From NCBI GenBank assembly GCA_041060555.1, contig JBEUDS010000002.1: a DNA stretch of 64,000 nucleotides; one strand, written 5' to 3'. Positions within the stretch are counted from its first letter, which is position 1. Each line of letters opens with the position of its first letter. Both the position numbers and the translations under genes were made by a program. Below are positions 46,381-54,482 of this stretch, one piece after another. The notes beneath the pieces are model-generated. The model saw only the letters and a program-made list of their open reading frames with translations, ran no database searches and had not been told where the DNA came from. The stretch is from CAUJIW01 sp963205175. GTDB taxonomy: Bacteria > Pseudomonadota > Alphaproteobacteria > Sphingomonadales > Sphingomonadaceae.

Positions 46381-46788
46381 TCGCGCGCGCCGCCATTGGC
46401 TGGCGGCTCATCCCGGGTGGCTCCTCCCTCGTCCCCTGCCCTGCGGCAGGAGAGGGGGAGGACGCGCCAGCGTCGCCGCGCCATACCTCCAGTCCTGGCT
46501 GCCGTGCCTGCCGTTATTGCGCAGGTGCAGTATTATGTTGTACTGCGCCGCAGCGCGAGCGGCTTTTAAGAATAGAGGTAATAAAAATTTCTTTTCCATT
46601 AATTCACGCATGGGGGGGAATCTCTAATTTGACTTAAAGCAGGGAAAAATTCTGAATATTGAGTAATTAATTATCTAATTATATTAAGTATTACAAATTG
46701 AGTTTGACGATATATGATTAATGGCATACCATTGCACAACCCTGAAGGATTGGTTTGTCAATATTGGTGATTTTCACTGTGATTCACT
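46381..46788. other. gene-free stretch with a GC-rich imperfect hairpin and an AT-rich island
   Basis: The first part is GC-rich and holds an imperfect dyad (CCTCCCTC...CCTGCC / GGCAGG...GGGGGAGG, 46423-46461). From about 46560 the composition changes abruptly. By hand count, 46621-46740 has 31 G or C in 120 bases (26%). A possible promoter there is TTGACG (46704-46709), a 17-base spacer, and TACCAT (46727-46732). No convincing gene is visible, and the otsB start at 46789 has no clear ribosome binding site. Confidence 0.7.
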
Positions 46789-47526
46789 ATGCTTGCGAGA
46801 TTTGATCCCGCCAGCACCGCCTGGTTCCTCGATGTCGATGGTACATTGGTCGATCTGGCGCCCACGCCGGACGGCGTCACCGTTCCGGCGACGCTCCCCT
46901 CCCTGCTCGAACGGCTCTCGACGGTCACCAGTGGTGCGCTGGCGCTGGTCTCCGGCCGCGCCCTTGCCGACCTTGAGGCGCTGTTGCCGGGGGTTGGCGT
47001 GACCATGGCCGGTGACCATGGCGCCGTCGTCCGCTTTGCCGATGGCGGCAAACGCTGGTTGAGCCGGCGCCGACCGCTGCCGCGCCCCCTGGTGCGGGAG
47101 ATACAAAATGATCTTGGCCAGCTGCCGGGGGTCCTGGTGGAGGACAAGCAGACCTGCCTGACGGTGCATTACCGTCAGGCGCCGGGCAGCCGGGACCGGC
47201 TGCGGCGGGTGCTGGAGGCCATGGCCGCCCGCTGCGGTACCCATGAGCTGACGACGGCCCACATGGCCTTCGAGTTGCGGCCGCGTGGCGGCGGCAAGGG
47301 CGTGGCGGTGGCCCGGTTGATGCAGACCCCGCCCTTCCGGGATCGGCGGCCCGTGTTCATCGGCGACGACGTGACCGACGAGGACGGCATTCGCGCGGCA
47401 CTGCTGTTCGGCGGCGTCGGCTTGCGGGTGGCGCAGGATTTCGCGGGCGAGCCGGCGGCGGTGCGTCGTTGGCTCGCGGCGCAGGCAGAGGCCGGGATTG
47501 TGACCACGGAGGGCCAGATCGTATGA
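46789..47526 (+). CDS. otsB: trehalose-6-phosphate phosphatase
   Basis: 245 residues. It removes phosphate from trehalose-6-phosphate. HAD motif I is FLDVDGTLVDLAP, followed by LVSGRAL, GDHGAVVRF, the lysine in RGGGKGVAV and FIGDDVTDEDGI. Trehalose is an osmotic and desiccation protectant. The stop overlaps the otsA start (ATGA). The upstream AT-rich region probably holds the promoter. Confidence 0.95.
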   Translation: MLARFDPASTAWFLDVDGTLVDLAPTPDGVTVPATLPSLLERLSTVTSGALALVSGRALADLEALLPGVGVTMAGDHGAVVRFADGGKRWLSRRRPLPRPLVREIQNDLGQLPGVLVEDKQTCLTVHYRQAPGSRDRLRRVLEAMAARCGTHELTTAHMAFELRPRGGGKGVAVARLMQTPPFRDRRPVFIGDDVTDEDGIRAALLFGGVGLRVAQDFAGEPAAVRRWLAAQAEAGIVTTEGQIV

Positions 47527-48935
47527 TGACAAGCAACAACGATGATCGTCTTGTCATCGTCTCCAACCGGGTGCCGACGCTGGGTCGTCGTGGGGTTGCC
47601 GCCGCCGGCGGGCTGGCCGTGGCGATCAAGGACGCGCTGGTCCCCGGCCGGACGTTGTGGTTCGGCTGGAGCGGCCGCTATGGCCCCGAGGCTGGCCACG
47701 TCCGCCACGCCCGGGCGGAGGGCATCGACCTGGTCACGCTCGACCTCACCGAGGCCGCCTATCGTGCCTACTATGTGGCGTTTGCAAACCGGACCTTGTG
47801 GCCGTTGCTGCATTACCGGCAAGGCCTGTTGACCTACGACCGGCAGGATTTCGCCACCTATCTGGCAGTCAATGGCAGCTTCGCGGAGCATCTGATGCCG
47901 CAGTTGCGCGCTGGCGACCGGGTGTGGGTGCACGACTATCACCTGATGCCGATGGGCCAACGGCTGCGCCAGCGTGGCTTTGAGGGTCCGATCGGCTTCT
48001 TCCTGCACATCCCGTTCGTGCCGCCAGCGATGTTCTCGGCACTGCCGGCGGCGCCGACCCTGCTGCGGGCGATGATGGCCTATGACCATGTCGGCTTCCA
48101 GACCGAGGAGGATCGCCAGCATTTCCTTGACTGCCTGCGCGACATCCTGGGCGCCCGCATCACGGCCGACGGCTGTGCCCTGCTGGACGGCCGGATGACC
48201 CGCACCAGTGCCATTCCGGCAGGCATCGACCCGGACGAGTTCCAGCAGCTGGCCGAGCAGGCCGACGGTCTCGTCGAGGTGCCGCGACTGCGCGACAGCA
48301 TCGGCGACAAGGCGCTGATCGTCGGCGTTGACCGGCTCGACTATTCCAAGGGCCTGCCGCACCGCTTCCGGGGCTTTGGCCGGATGCTGGAGTCGCACCC
48401 GGAACATCGTGGCCGGGTCAGCTTCCTGCAGGTGGCGCCGCGTTCGCGCGATGACGTGGCCGAGTATCGAGACCTCAAGCGCGAGCTGGACCGGCTGGCG
48501 GGCCAGATCAACGGTCAGTACGCGGATCTCGACTGGGTGCCGCTGCGCTATCTGACCCGGCCTGTACCCCGTCCCGTGCTGGCCGGAGTCTATCGCACCG
48601 CCCGCGTCGGGTTGGTGACGCCATTGCGGGACGGCATGAACCTCGTCGCCAAGGAATTTGTCGCCGCCCAGGATCCGGCTGACCCCGGCGTGCTGATCCT
48701 GTCCCGTTTCGCCGGCGCCGCCGGTGCGCTGGGCGACGCGCTGCTGATCAACCCGCACGACCCCGACGAGATCGCCGAGGCGCTGGACGTGGCGTTGACC
48801 ATGCCGCTGGCCGAACGCCAGGCGCGCAACCGGAGCCTGCGCGAAGCGGTCTGGGCCGGTACGGCCAGTGCCTGGAGCCAGGCCGCGCTGGCGGCCCTGA
48901 CAGTGCGGCCGGCGGCCGACGCTCTTGTGGCCTGA
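47523..48935 (+). CDS. otsA: trehalose-6-phosphate synthase
   Basis: 470 residues. A GT20 glycosyltransferase that makes trehalose-6-phosphate from UDP-glucose and glucose-6-phosphate. LVIVSNRVP, GLAVAIKDAL, VWVHDYHLMPMGQRLRQ, GVDRLDYSKGLPHR and TPLRDGMNLVAKEFVA are the family signatures. Start ATG at 47523 overlaps the otsB stop by 4 bases, so the pair is translationally coupled. pgi in this window feeds the same glucose-6-phosphate pool. Confidence 0.95.
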   Translation: MMTSNNDDRLVIVSNRVPTLGRRGVAAAGGLAVAIKDALVPGRTLWFGWSGRYGPEAGHVRHARAEGIDLVTLDLTEAAYRAYYVAFANRTLWPLLHYRQGLLTYDRQDFATYLAVNGSFAEHLMPQLRAGDRVWVHDYHLMPMGQRLRQRGFEGPIGFFLHIPFVPPAMFSALPAAPTLLRAMMAYDHVGFQTEEDRQHFLDCLRDILGARITADGCALLDGRMTRTSAIPAGIDPDEFQQLAEQADGLVEVPRLRDSIGDKALIVGVDRLDYSKGLPHRFRGFGRMLESHPEHRGRVSFLQVAPRSRDDVAEYRDLKRELDRLAGQINGQYADLDWVPLRYLTRPVPRPVLAGVYRTARVGLVTPLRDGMNLVAKEFVAAQDPADPGVLILSRFAGAAGALGDALLINPHDPDEIAEALDVALTMPLAERQARNRSLREAVWAGTASAWSQAALAALTVRPAADALVA

Positions 48936-48988
48936 GCGCGGTCGGTCGATCGCTCGGACGTCGGCGGTGGCGGCAAGGGAGGTTTGCC

Positions 48989-50305
48989 ATGGCGCTGGGT
49001 TTGAACGGCGCGCTGGGGCGTGTTGGGGCCATCATCTGGCCCATCGCGGCGCTGCTGGCGTCGACCGCCCTGATGGTTACAGGCAATGGCATGCAGATGC
49101 TGGTGCTGCCCCTGCGTGCCCAGGCCGAGCATTTTCCGCCACTGATGATCGGGCTCCTGGGCACCGGCTATTTTCTGGGCTTCACCGTCGGCTGTCTGGC
49201 GGGTCCCCGGCTGATCGCGGCGGTCGGCCATATCCGCACCTATGCGGCGCTGGTGTCGCTGACCGTGGTGGTGGTGCTGGCGCTGTCGCTGCTGGTCACG
49301 CCCGTAACCTGGGTGGCGGGTCGTTTCGTTACCGGACTGTGCGTTGCCGGGCTGTCGCTGGTGCTCGAAAGCTGGCTGCACGACCAGGCCACGCCCGCTA
49401 CCCGTGGGGTCGTGATGTCGAGCTACGTCGCGATCAACCTCACAGTCATCACCGTTGGTCAGCTGCTGGCCGCCCGTTTCGATCCGGCGGGCTTTACCCT
49501 GTTCGCGCTGATGGCGATCCTGCTGTCGCTGGCGGCGCTGCCGGTGACGCTGACCCGGGCCACCCAGCCGGCGCCGCTGCTGGCGGTACGCTTGCGGCCG
49601 CGCTTCCTTTATGCGTTGTCGCCGGCCGGGTTCGTATCGATCTTCGGCATCGGTCTGGCCAATGGCGCTTTCTGGGGGCTGGCGCCGGTGGTTGTGCAGA
49701 CCGCTTCCGGCTCGATGACCTTCGTCGCCTCCTTCATGAGTGCCGCCGTGCTGGGCGGCGCGCTGGTGCAGGCGCCGCTCGGTCAGCTCTCAGACCGTCT
49801 CGACCGCCGGCGCATTGCCCAGATGCTGTCGCTGCTGTCGGCCGCGCTGGCACTGCTGGTGGCGCTGGTGCTGGGGCTGGGTCAGTCGGGCGCCGGCGCA
49901 CTGCTGCTGGCGATGCTGTTCGGCGCGGTGACCCTGCCGGGTTATGCGGTGATCGCCGCTCATGTGTTCGATCTGGCGTCGCGCGACGACATGGTGGAGG
50001 TCTCGGCCGGACTGCTGCTGACCAATGCGCTGGGGGCGGCGGCGGGACCGCTGCTCGCATCGGCGCTGATGACGGCAATGGGCAACCTGTGGGGCTTCGC
50101 ATTGTTCACGGCCGTGGCCCAGCTGGCAGTGTTCACCTATTTGCGCCACCGGCTGGCCATCACCCCGTCGCCGGCGCCGGCCGACAAGGCGCAGTTCGAT
50201 TTCTCGGCGACCGCGCCGGTGCTGTCGGGTCCGGTGGACGAGGCGCGCGGTGAAGCCGGGGAGGCGCCGGGGGATCCCGGTCAGGCGGACTCGCCGGCCG
50301 CCTAG
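48989..50305 (+). CDS. MFS transporter
   Basis: 438 residues with about 12 hydrophobic segments in two six-helix halves. The N-terminal half has LMIGLLGTGYFLGFTVGCLAGPRLI and the typical cytoplasmic loop. The second half includes ALVQAPLGQLSDRLDRRR, the MFS loop 8-9-type motif. A polar Glu/Ala/Gly tail of about 40 residues ends it. It resembles the YcaD/YfkF-like group, with no substrate assigned. An AAGGGAGG site precedes the start. Its stop codon lies inside a three-copy 18-bp tandem repeat. Confidence 0.88.
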   Translation: MALGLNGALGRVGAIIWPIAALLASTALMVTGNGMQMLVLPLRAQAEHFPPLMIGLLGTGYFLGFTVGCLAGPRLIAAVGHIRTYAALVSLTVVVVLALSLLVTPVTWVAGRFVTGLCVAGLSLVLESWLHDQATPATRGVVMSSYVAINLTVITVGQLLAARFDPAGFTLFALMAILLSLAALPVTLTRATQPAPLLAVRLRPRFLYALSPAGFVSIFGIGLANGAFWGLAPVVVQTASGSMTFVASFMSAAVLGGALVQAPLGQLSDRLDRRRIAQMLSLLSAALALLVALVLGLGQSGAGALLLAMLFGAVTLPGYAVIAAHVFDLASRDDMVEVSAGLLLTNALGAAAGPLLASALMTAMGNLWGFALFTAVAQLAVFTYLRHRLAITPSPAPADKAQFDFSATAPVLSGPVDEARGEAGEAPGDPGQADSPAA

Positions 50306-50349
50306 CCGCGCCAGGCCGCCTAGCCGCGCCAGGCCGCCTAGCCGCGCCA
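50296..50349. repeat. three perfect copies of an 18-bp tandem repeat over the MFS gene stop codon
   Basis: GGCCGCCTAGCCGCGCCA is repeated at 50296-50313, 50314-50331 and 50332-50349. The TAG in the first copy is the stop codon of the MFS gene. Because the unit is a multiple of three, the same frame meets TAG in every copy. Confidence 0.97.
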
Positions 50350-50381
50350 GGCCGGCGGGTTGTGGGGCCGGCGGGTTGTGG
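50350..50381. repeat. two perfect copies of a 16-bp tandem repeat
   Basis: GGCCGGCGGGTTGTGG occurs at 50350-50365 and 50366-50381, directly abutting the 18-bp repeat array and sharing its first bases (GGCCG). Confidence 0.95.
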
Positions 50382-50398
50382 GGATGGCGTGGGCGCCC

Positions 50399-50426
50399 AA
50401 AAAAAACGGGTCGCATGTGCGACCCG
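50399..50426 (-). terminator. intrinsic terminator, minus strand
   Basis: A 9-bp dyad (CGGGTCGCA/TGCGACCCG) is preceded on the plus strand by eight A residues, so minus-strand transcripts would end in a U-tract. It would stop transcription from the FMO gene, or from a shorter unit starting near 50500, before it enters the MFS gene antisense. Confidence 0.85.
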
Positions 50427-50508
50427 CTTAAAGGCGTCATTCAGGGTGGTGCGATCTCTCAGGAAGCTGATGCGAATGAAATCGACCGAGGCCATTTCTA
50501 CGCCTTAG

Positions 50509-50544
50509 ATGGTTAACAAAGCGTCAACGCTGTTTGCTAACCAT
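50509..50544. promoter_or_regulatory. imperfect inverted repeat with TTAACCAT-like half-sites
   Basis: ATGGTTA at 50509 and TAACCAT ending at 50544 are the ends of an imperfect dyad centred near 50526, with AACAAAGCG pairing against CGCTGTTTG. On the minus strand TTAACCAT matches the CtrA-type half-site known in alphaproteobacteria. The region from here to 50590 has no gene. Confidence 0.35.
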
Positions 50545-50590
50545 GAGGCGGGTTCGAACGCAGGCTGGCAGCCGGGCGGCATGAGGGGGT

Positions 50591-51940
50591 TCAGGCCGCG
50601 CGGGGTCGAATGCCACGGGCGCGTGCCCGCTGCTCACCGCGGCGGATTTCCTTATTCAGATCAGCGACATAGTGGTTGAAGTCGACCTGAATGGTATGGC
50701 GCGGGCTCTGGTAGAAATGCCCCAGATGCTGGCGCTCGTCGCGGGCGATGATCCGGCGCATTTCGGCGCTGTCGGGCAGCGCGTAGCGGCCGGCGAGGCA
50801 GGCGGCGACCAGTTTCGACTGCTGCTCCGGGAAGTTGACCAGGGTCGGCAGCGGCTGGGCCAGCCCCATGTAGAACAGGTTGTCGACCCCCGGCAGCACC
50901 ATGCGCTTGAACAGCGGCAGGCGGTTGTCGGCGTCGGGGCTGAAGTCCGGCTGGTCGAAGAACGGGAAGCTGATCCTGTAGCCGGTGGCGTAGATGATGA
51001 CGTCGACGGCTTCAGCGCTGCCGTCGGTGAAATGGACGGTGTTGCCCTCGAAGCGGGCGATGCCAGGCCGGACGGCGATGTCGCCGCAGCCGACCCGGGT
51101 CAGGAACTCGCCGGACACCGAGGGGTGGGCCTCGAACAGCTTGTGGTCCGGCTTGGGCAGGCCGTAGTCCTCCATCCGGCCGACGGCGCGGCCCACCACC
51201 TGACGGGCAAGCCAGCGGCCGATCGGCAGTGGTACCCAGGCCGGCAGGGCGGATTTGTCGGCGGGCTTGCCGTTGAGATATTTGGGCAGCACATGGACGC
51301 CGCGCCGGGTGGACAGGAACAGCCGGCGGGCGATCGGCCGCTGCGACAGCTCGGAGGCGATGTCCATCGCCGAGTTGCCGGCACCGACCACCAGGATCGC
51401 CTTGCCGCGCATGTCGTGGGGCTCGAACGGCGTACGATAGTCATGCGCATGCATCTGCAGGCCATCGAAGTGACCGGGGTAGGGGTCGGGCCAGCGCGGA
51501 TCCCAGTGGTGGCCGTTGGCGACGATCAGCGCGTCATAGTCGCGGGTTTCCCCGGTCGAGAGGCTGACGCGCCAGCGGCCGTCCGCCTCGCGGTGGGCGC
51601 GCGTCACCTCGGTGTTGTAGGTGATGGTGTCGCCCAGCCCGAAGTGGTCACGGTACTGCCGCAGATAGGCGAGAATCTGGCTGTGATGCGGGAAGTCGGG
51701 GAAGTCCGCCGGCACCGGCAAGTCCTCGAACGCCAGCCGCCACTTCGAGGTGTCGATGTGCAGGCTGTCGTAGCAGGCCGAGCGGCCGTTGGGGTTCTTG
51801 TAGTACCAGGTGCCGCCGATGTCGTTTGACATCTCGAAGCAGTCGTAGGGCAGGCCCCAGTCCTTCAGGCGCTTGGCGGTGGTGAGGCCGGCGGCGCCGG
51901 CGCCGATGATGCAGCTTCTGGGATGGTGCTCAGCCGCCAT
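50591..51940 (-). CDS. flavin-containing monooxygenase (class B)
   Basis: 449 residues. It oxygenates a soft nucleophile (N or S) or a ketone using FAD and NADPH. The FAD motif IIGAGAAGLTTAKRL, the FMO identifying motif F-D-G-x3-H-x3-Y (FDGLQMHAHDY) and the NADP motif VVGAGNSAMDIASEL are all present. IIYATGYRISFPF is the typical ATG-containing motif. The substrate is unknown. It is on the same strand as, and downstream of, the Anbu cluster, but 112 bases separate them. Confidence 0.92.
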   Translation of the reverse strand: MAAEHHPRSCIIGAGAAGLTTAKRLKDWGLPYDCFEMSNDIGGTWYYKNPNGRSACYDSLHIDTSKWRLAFEDLPVPADFPDFPHHSQILAYLRQYRDHFGLGDTITYNTEVTRAHREADGRWRVSLSTGETRDYDALIVANGHHWDPRWPDPYPGHFDGLQMHAHDYRTPFEPHDMRGKAILVVGAGNSAMDIASELSQRPIARRLFLSTRRGVHVLPKYLNGKPADKSALPAWVPLPIGRWLARQVVGRAVGRMEDYGLPKPDHKLFEAHPSVSGEFLTRVGCGDIAVRPGIARFEGNTVHFTDGSAEAVDVIIYATGYRISFPFFDQPDFSPDADNRLPLFKRMVLPGVDNLFYMGLAQPLPTLVNFPEQQSKLVAACLAGRYALPDSAEMRRIIARDERQHLGHFYQSPRHTIQVDFNHYVADLNKEIRRGEQRARARGIRPRAA

Positions 51941-52052
51941 TGCCCGTTCCTTCCCCTTCGGCGCGATTTTGCGCGCTACTCAGTTTTGCCCAGAGTAGCG
52001 TGACGGCGTGGCAGGACAAGGGTGGGGGGACAGGAAGCGTGACGCGCGGGCC

Positions 52053-52793
52053 TCAGACGCCCCAGTCGGGCGCCGGAATCGCGCGATAGGCCTTGCGCAG
52101 CGCGCTCGACCAGCGCTGGCGGATCATCTTGAAATAGGGGTCGTCCTCGCCGATGCGCCGCTGCATGGCCACCTGGAAGCTGTCTTTCTTGTAGACCAGC
52201 AGGTCGACCGGCAGGCCGACCGTCAGATTGGAGCGCAGGGTGGAGTCCATCGACACCAGACATAGCTTGATGCCGTCGGTCAGCGCGGTCTGGTGGGTGG
52301 CGGCGCGGTCCAGAATCGGCTTGCCATACTTGTTCTCGCCGATCTGCAGGAACGGCGTGTCGGCGGTGGCCTGGATGAAGTTGCCCGCCGAATAGATGTG
52401 GAACAGCCGCATGGTGCGGCCCTTGAGCTGGCCGCCAAGGATGATCGACACGTCGAAGCGCACGTTTTGCGCCTGCATCGCCTCGCCGTCGGTCTTGTAG
52501 ATCTTGCGGATGGTGTCGCCCACCAGCTGGGCGGCGCGGAACATCGACGGCACGGTGTAGATGGTCTCGATGTGGCCGGTCTCGGGATCCTCGACGCCCT
52601 CGGTGATCATGTTGACCACCGCCTGCGAGATGGCGAGGTTGCCGGCGGTCATGGCGACGATCACTCGCTCGCCCGGCTTCTCGAACACATGCATCTTGGA
52701 GAAGGTGGCGATGTTGTCGACGCCCGCGTTGGTGCGGGTGTCGGCCAGCATCACCAGGCCGTCTTCCAGATAGAGTCCAACACAATAGGTCAT
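52053..52793 (-). CDS. Anbu, proteasome-type peptidase (ancestral beta subunit)
   Basis: 246 residues from an ATG at 52793. The protein starts Met-Thr-Tyr-Cys, so removal of Met exposes Thr1 as the N-terminal nucleophile. Counting from that Thr, Asp17 lies in LADTRTN and a lysine at 32 (TFSKMHVF), matching the Thr/Asp/Lys triad of proteasome-like Ntn hydrolases. The family is the HslV/20S-like Anbu. Its substrates are not established. It is the last gene of a five-gene run with permuted ATP-grasp, alpha-E, transglutaminase-like and alpha/beta hydrolase proteins. The first three are the known Anbu partners. Confidence 0.92.
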   Translation of the reverse strand: MTYCVGLYLEDGLVMLADTRTNAGVDNIATFSKMHVFEKPGERVIVAMTAGNLAISQAVVNMITEGVEDPETGHIETIYTVPSMFRAAQLVGDTIRKIYKTDGEAMQAQNVRFDVSIILGGQLKGRTMRLFHIYSAGNFIQATADTPFLQIGENKYGKPILDRAATHQTALTDGIKLCLVSMDSTLRSNLTVGLPVDLLVYKKDSFQVAMQRRIGEDDPYFKMIRQRWSSALRKAYRAIPAPDWGV

Positions 52794-52834
52794 GGCCGTG
52801 CCCCCGCTCCAGTCGCGCATCAACGCTTGTTCCC

Positions 52835-53575
52835 TCAAGCGCTCAGGAAATCAACAATCGCCTGCCTGAATTCCGCCCGGGTGACGGCGCTCATATGGTC
52901 GCCGGGGATTGCCTTGTAGCGCGCGTTGGGGAGCAGTCGGGCCAGCTCTTCCGCCGAGCCGTTGTCGTGGTCGTCCTGGCCGGCGAGCACCAGTGTCGGG
53001 GTGGCGATGGCGCGCAGCATTTCCGACGTCGTCTCGACGTAGGAGCCCATGATGTGCATGGCGGCGTCCGGATCGGTGCCGGTGGAGGCCAGGAAGCGCG
53101 CCACCCGGCCCTTGTCGGACAGTGGCTTGGCGGTGGCCCGTTCCGCGATGGCGCTGACGAACCAGGCGGCGCGGGCCTGGCCGGCGATGATCCCGGTCGC
53201 GCCCATGCCGCCGAGGATCATCCGGCGCGGGGCCAGATCATGGGCGACCACGGCGCGCACCACCGTGCGGGCGCCCAGCGAGTAGCCCACCAGGTCGTAG
53301 TCGGTCAGCTCGAAATGGCGCACAATGGCCGCGAGGTCCAGTGCCAGGACGTCCGGCGGATAGGCAGTGGCAATGGTGGGGGCGTCGGAGTCGCCGTGGC
53401 CGCGCAGGTCGGGCAGCAGGGTGCGGAAGCCGGCTTCATTCAGCGCGCGGGCGGTGCCGAACGCCTCCCAGTTGACCCGGGCGGTCGACAAGAATCCATG
53501 GACCAGGATGACCGGGCGGCCCGCGCCCTCATCCCGCACTGCCAGTTCAACGCCATCAAAACTCCGTACACGCAC
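52835..53575 (-). CDS. alpha/beta hydrolase
   Basis: 246 residues with a GTG start. The oxyanion segment ILVHGFLST, the nucleophile elbow VGYSLGART (Ser), the acid near LVLAGQDDHDN and the catalytic His in IPGDHMSAV give a complete triad. Cytosolic, with no signal peptide. The substrate is unknown. It lies between the Anbu gene (41 bases) and the transglutaminase-like gene (55 bases) on the same strand. It is not, to my knowledge, a standard member of the Anbu cluster. Confidence 0.88.
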   Translation of the reverse strand: MRVRSFDGVELAVRDEGAGRPVILVHGFLSTARVNWEAFGTARALNEAGFRTLLPDLRGHGDSDAPTIATAYPPDVLALDLAAIVRHFELTDYDLVGYSLGARTVVRAVVAHDLAPRRMILGGMGATGIIAGQARAAWFVSAIAERATAKPLSDKGRVARFLASTGTDPDAAMHIMGSYVETTSEMLRAIATPTLVLAGQDDHDNGSAEELARLLPNARYKAIPGDHMSAVTRAEFRQAIVDFLSA

Positions 53576-53630
53576 GCTCGATACTTCCCGTCACTGTTAT
53601 CGTTATGTTCGCGCAACCCTGATCGGGTGA

Positions 53631-54461
53631 TCACTGCTGCTGTTGCTGTTGCGCCTGAATGCCGGCGGCGATCTGCACTGCGACCGACAACCGTTCCGAT
53701 GCGCCACCCCGACGGATGCCCCGCACCGGTGCGGCATCATCATAGCAGCGTCCGGTCGCCACGCGAACATAGGCCTCGGTGGGGCACAGCCCGTTGGCGG
53801 GATCAAAGCCGACCCAACCGAGGTCGGCGACATGCACTTCGGTCCAGGCGTGGTTGGCTGGCGCCACGTCGTCATCGCTGGTCCACAGATAGCCGGAGAC
53901 GTAGCGCGCAGGGTAGCCCAGATGCTGGGCCGCGGCGATCATCACATGGCTGTGGTCGGCCGGCACGCCGCGCCCGGCGGTCAAAGCCGCAGCGGCGGTC
54001 GGCTGCGCGTCGGCGCTGTCGGGCGCGCGGGCGATGCGCTCGCCGATGGCTCGCATCAACCGGTGCAGGCGGTCGAGATCATTGGCGCGCCCGGCGGCGG
54101 CCCAGTCGGCCAGGTCGGCGATGGCGGCATCGGTCTGGGTGGCGTTGGTCGGCTGCGTGAAGGCCAGCGGCGGCAGCGGCTCGGGTGCGCCGCGCACGAC
54201 GCCGAAGGTATCGCGGGTCTCGACGTCGCCCTCGACGCTGATCTCCACCGTGTCGGTTTCCCGGGTGATGGTCTGGGTCAGCACGACGTTGCCGAAACCG
54301 TCAGCGGTGGCGGGCAGGGCGCGACCGTCGGTGCCGGTCACCTGCCAGCGATGGATGGCCAGTCCATCGTGGGGACGCGGCGTCAGCCGGATCGCCTGGA
54401 TCAGGTAGGCGAACGGTTCCGCGTAGGTATAGACGGTCGTGTGACGGACTTTCAGTCGCAT
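53631..54461 (-). CDS. transglutaminase-like protein with the catalytic cysteine replaced by proline
   Basis: 276 residues from an ATG at 54461. The N-terminal beta domain (RLKVRHTTVYTYAEP) and the core domain fit the COG1305 transglutaminase-like family. His204 (NHAWTEVHV) and Asp220 (GWVGFDPANG) of the triad are present. The expected nucleophile motif G-V-C-x-D-x-x-H reads G-V-P-A-D-H-S-H. Pro167 is encoded by CCG at 53963-53961. The protein ends in a short glutamine run. It is the third gene of the Anbu cluster, downstream of alpha-E, and is probably inactive or uses a different chemistry. Confidence 0.9.
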   Translation of the reverse strand: MRLKVRHTTVYTYAEPFAYLIQAIRLTPRPHDGLAIHRWQVTGTDGRALPATADGFGNVVLTQTITRETDTVEISVEGDVETRDTFGVVRGAPEPLPPLAFTQPTNATQTDAAIADLADWAAAGRANDLDRLHRLMRAIGERIARAPDSADAQPTAAAALTAGRGVPADHSHVMIAAAQHLGYPARYVSGYLWTSDDDVAPANHAWTEVHVADLGWVGFDPANGLCPTEAYVRVATGRCYDDAAPVRGIRRGGASERLSVAVQIAAGIQAQQQQQQ

Positions 54462-54482
54462 GACATGTTCCAAGCTGGCACA

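Noticed and set aside
46408..46611. 67-codon minus-strand frame entering the AT-rich island
   Set aside because: Its second half runs through the GC-rich hairpin region with a Pro/Arg/Gly-rich translation. No ribosome binding site or family was recognised.
50160..50495. 111-codon minus-strand frame with a plausible ribosome binding site
   Set aside because: It runs through the intrinsic terminator and the tandem repeats before any stop, so a complete protein is implausible.
50550..50570. GGGTTCGAACG, resembling a tRNA T-loop
   Set aside because: The flanking bases cannot form a T-stem or acceptor stem, so no cloverleaf is possible.
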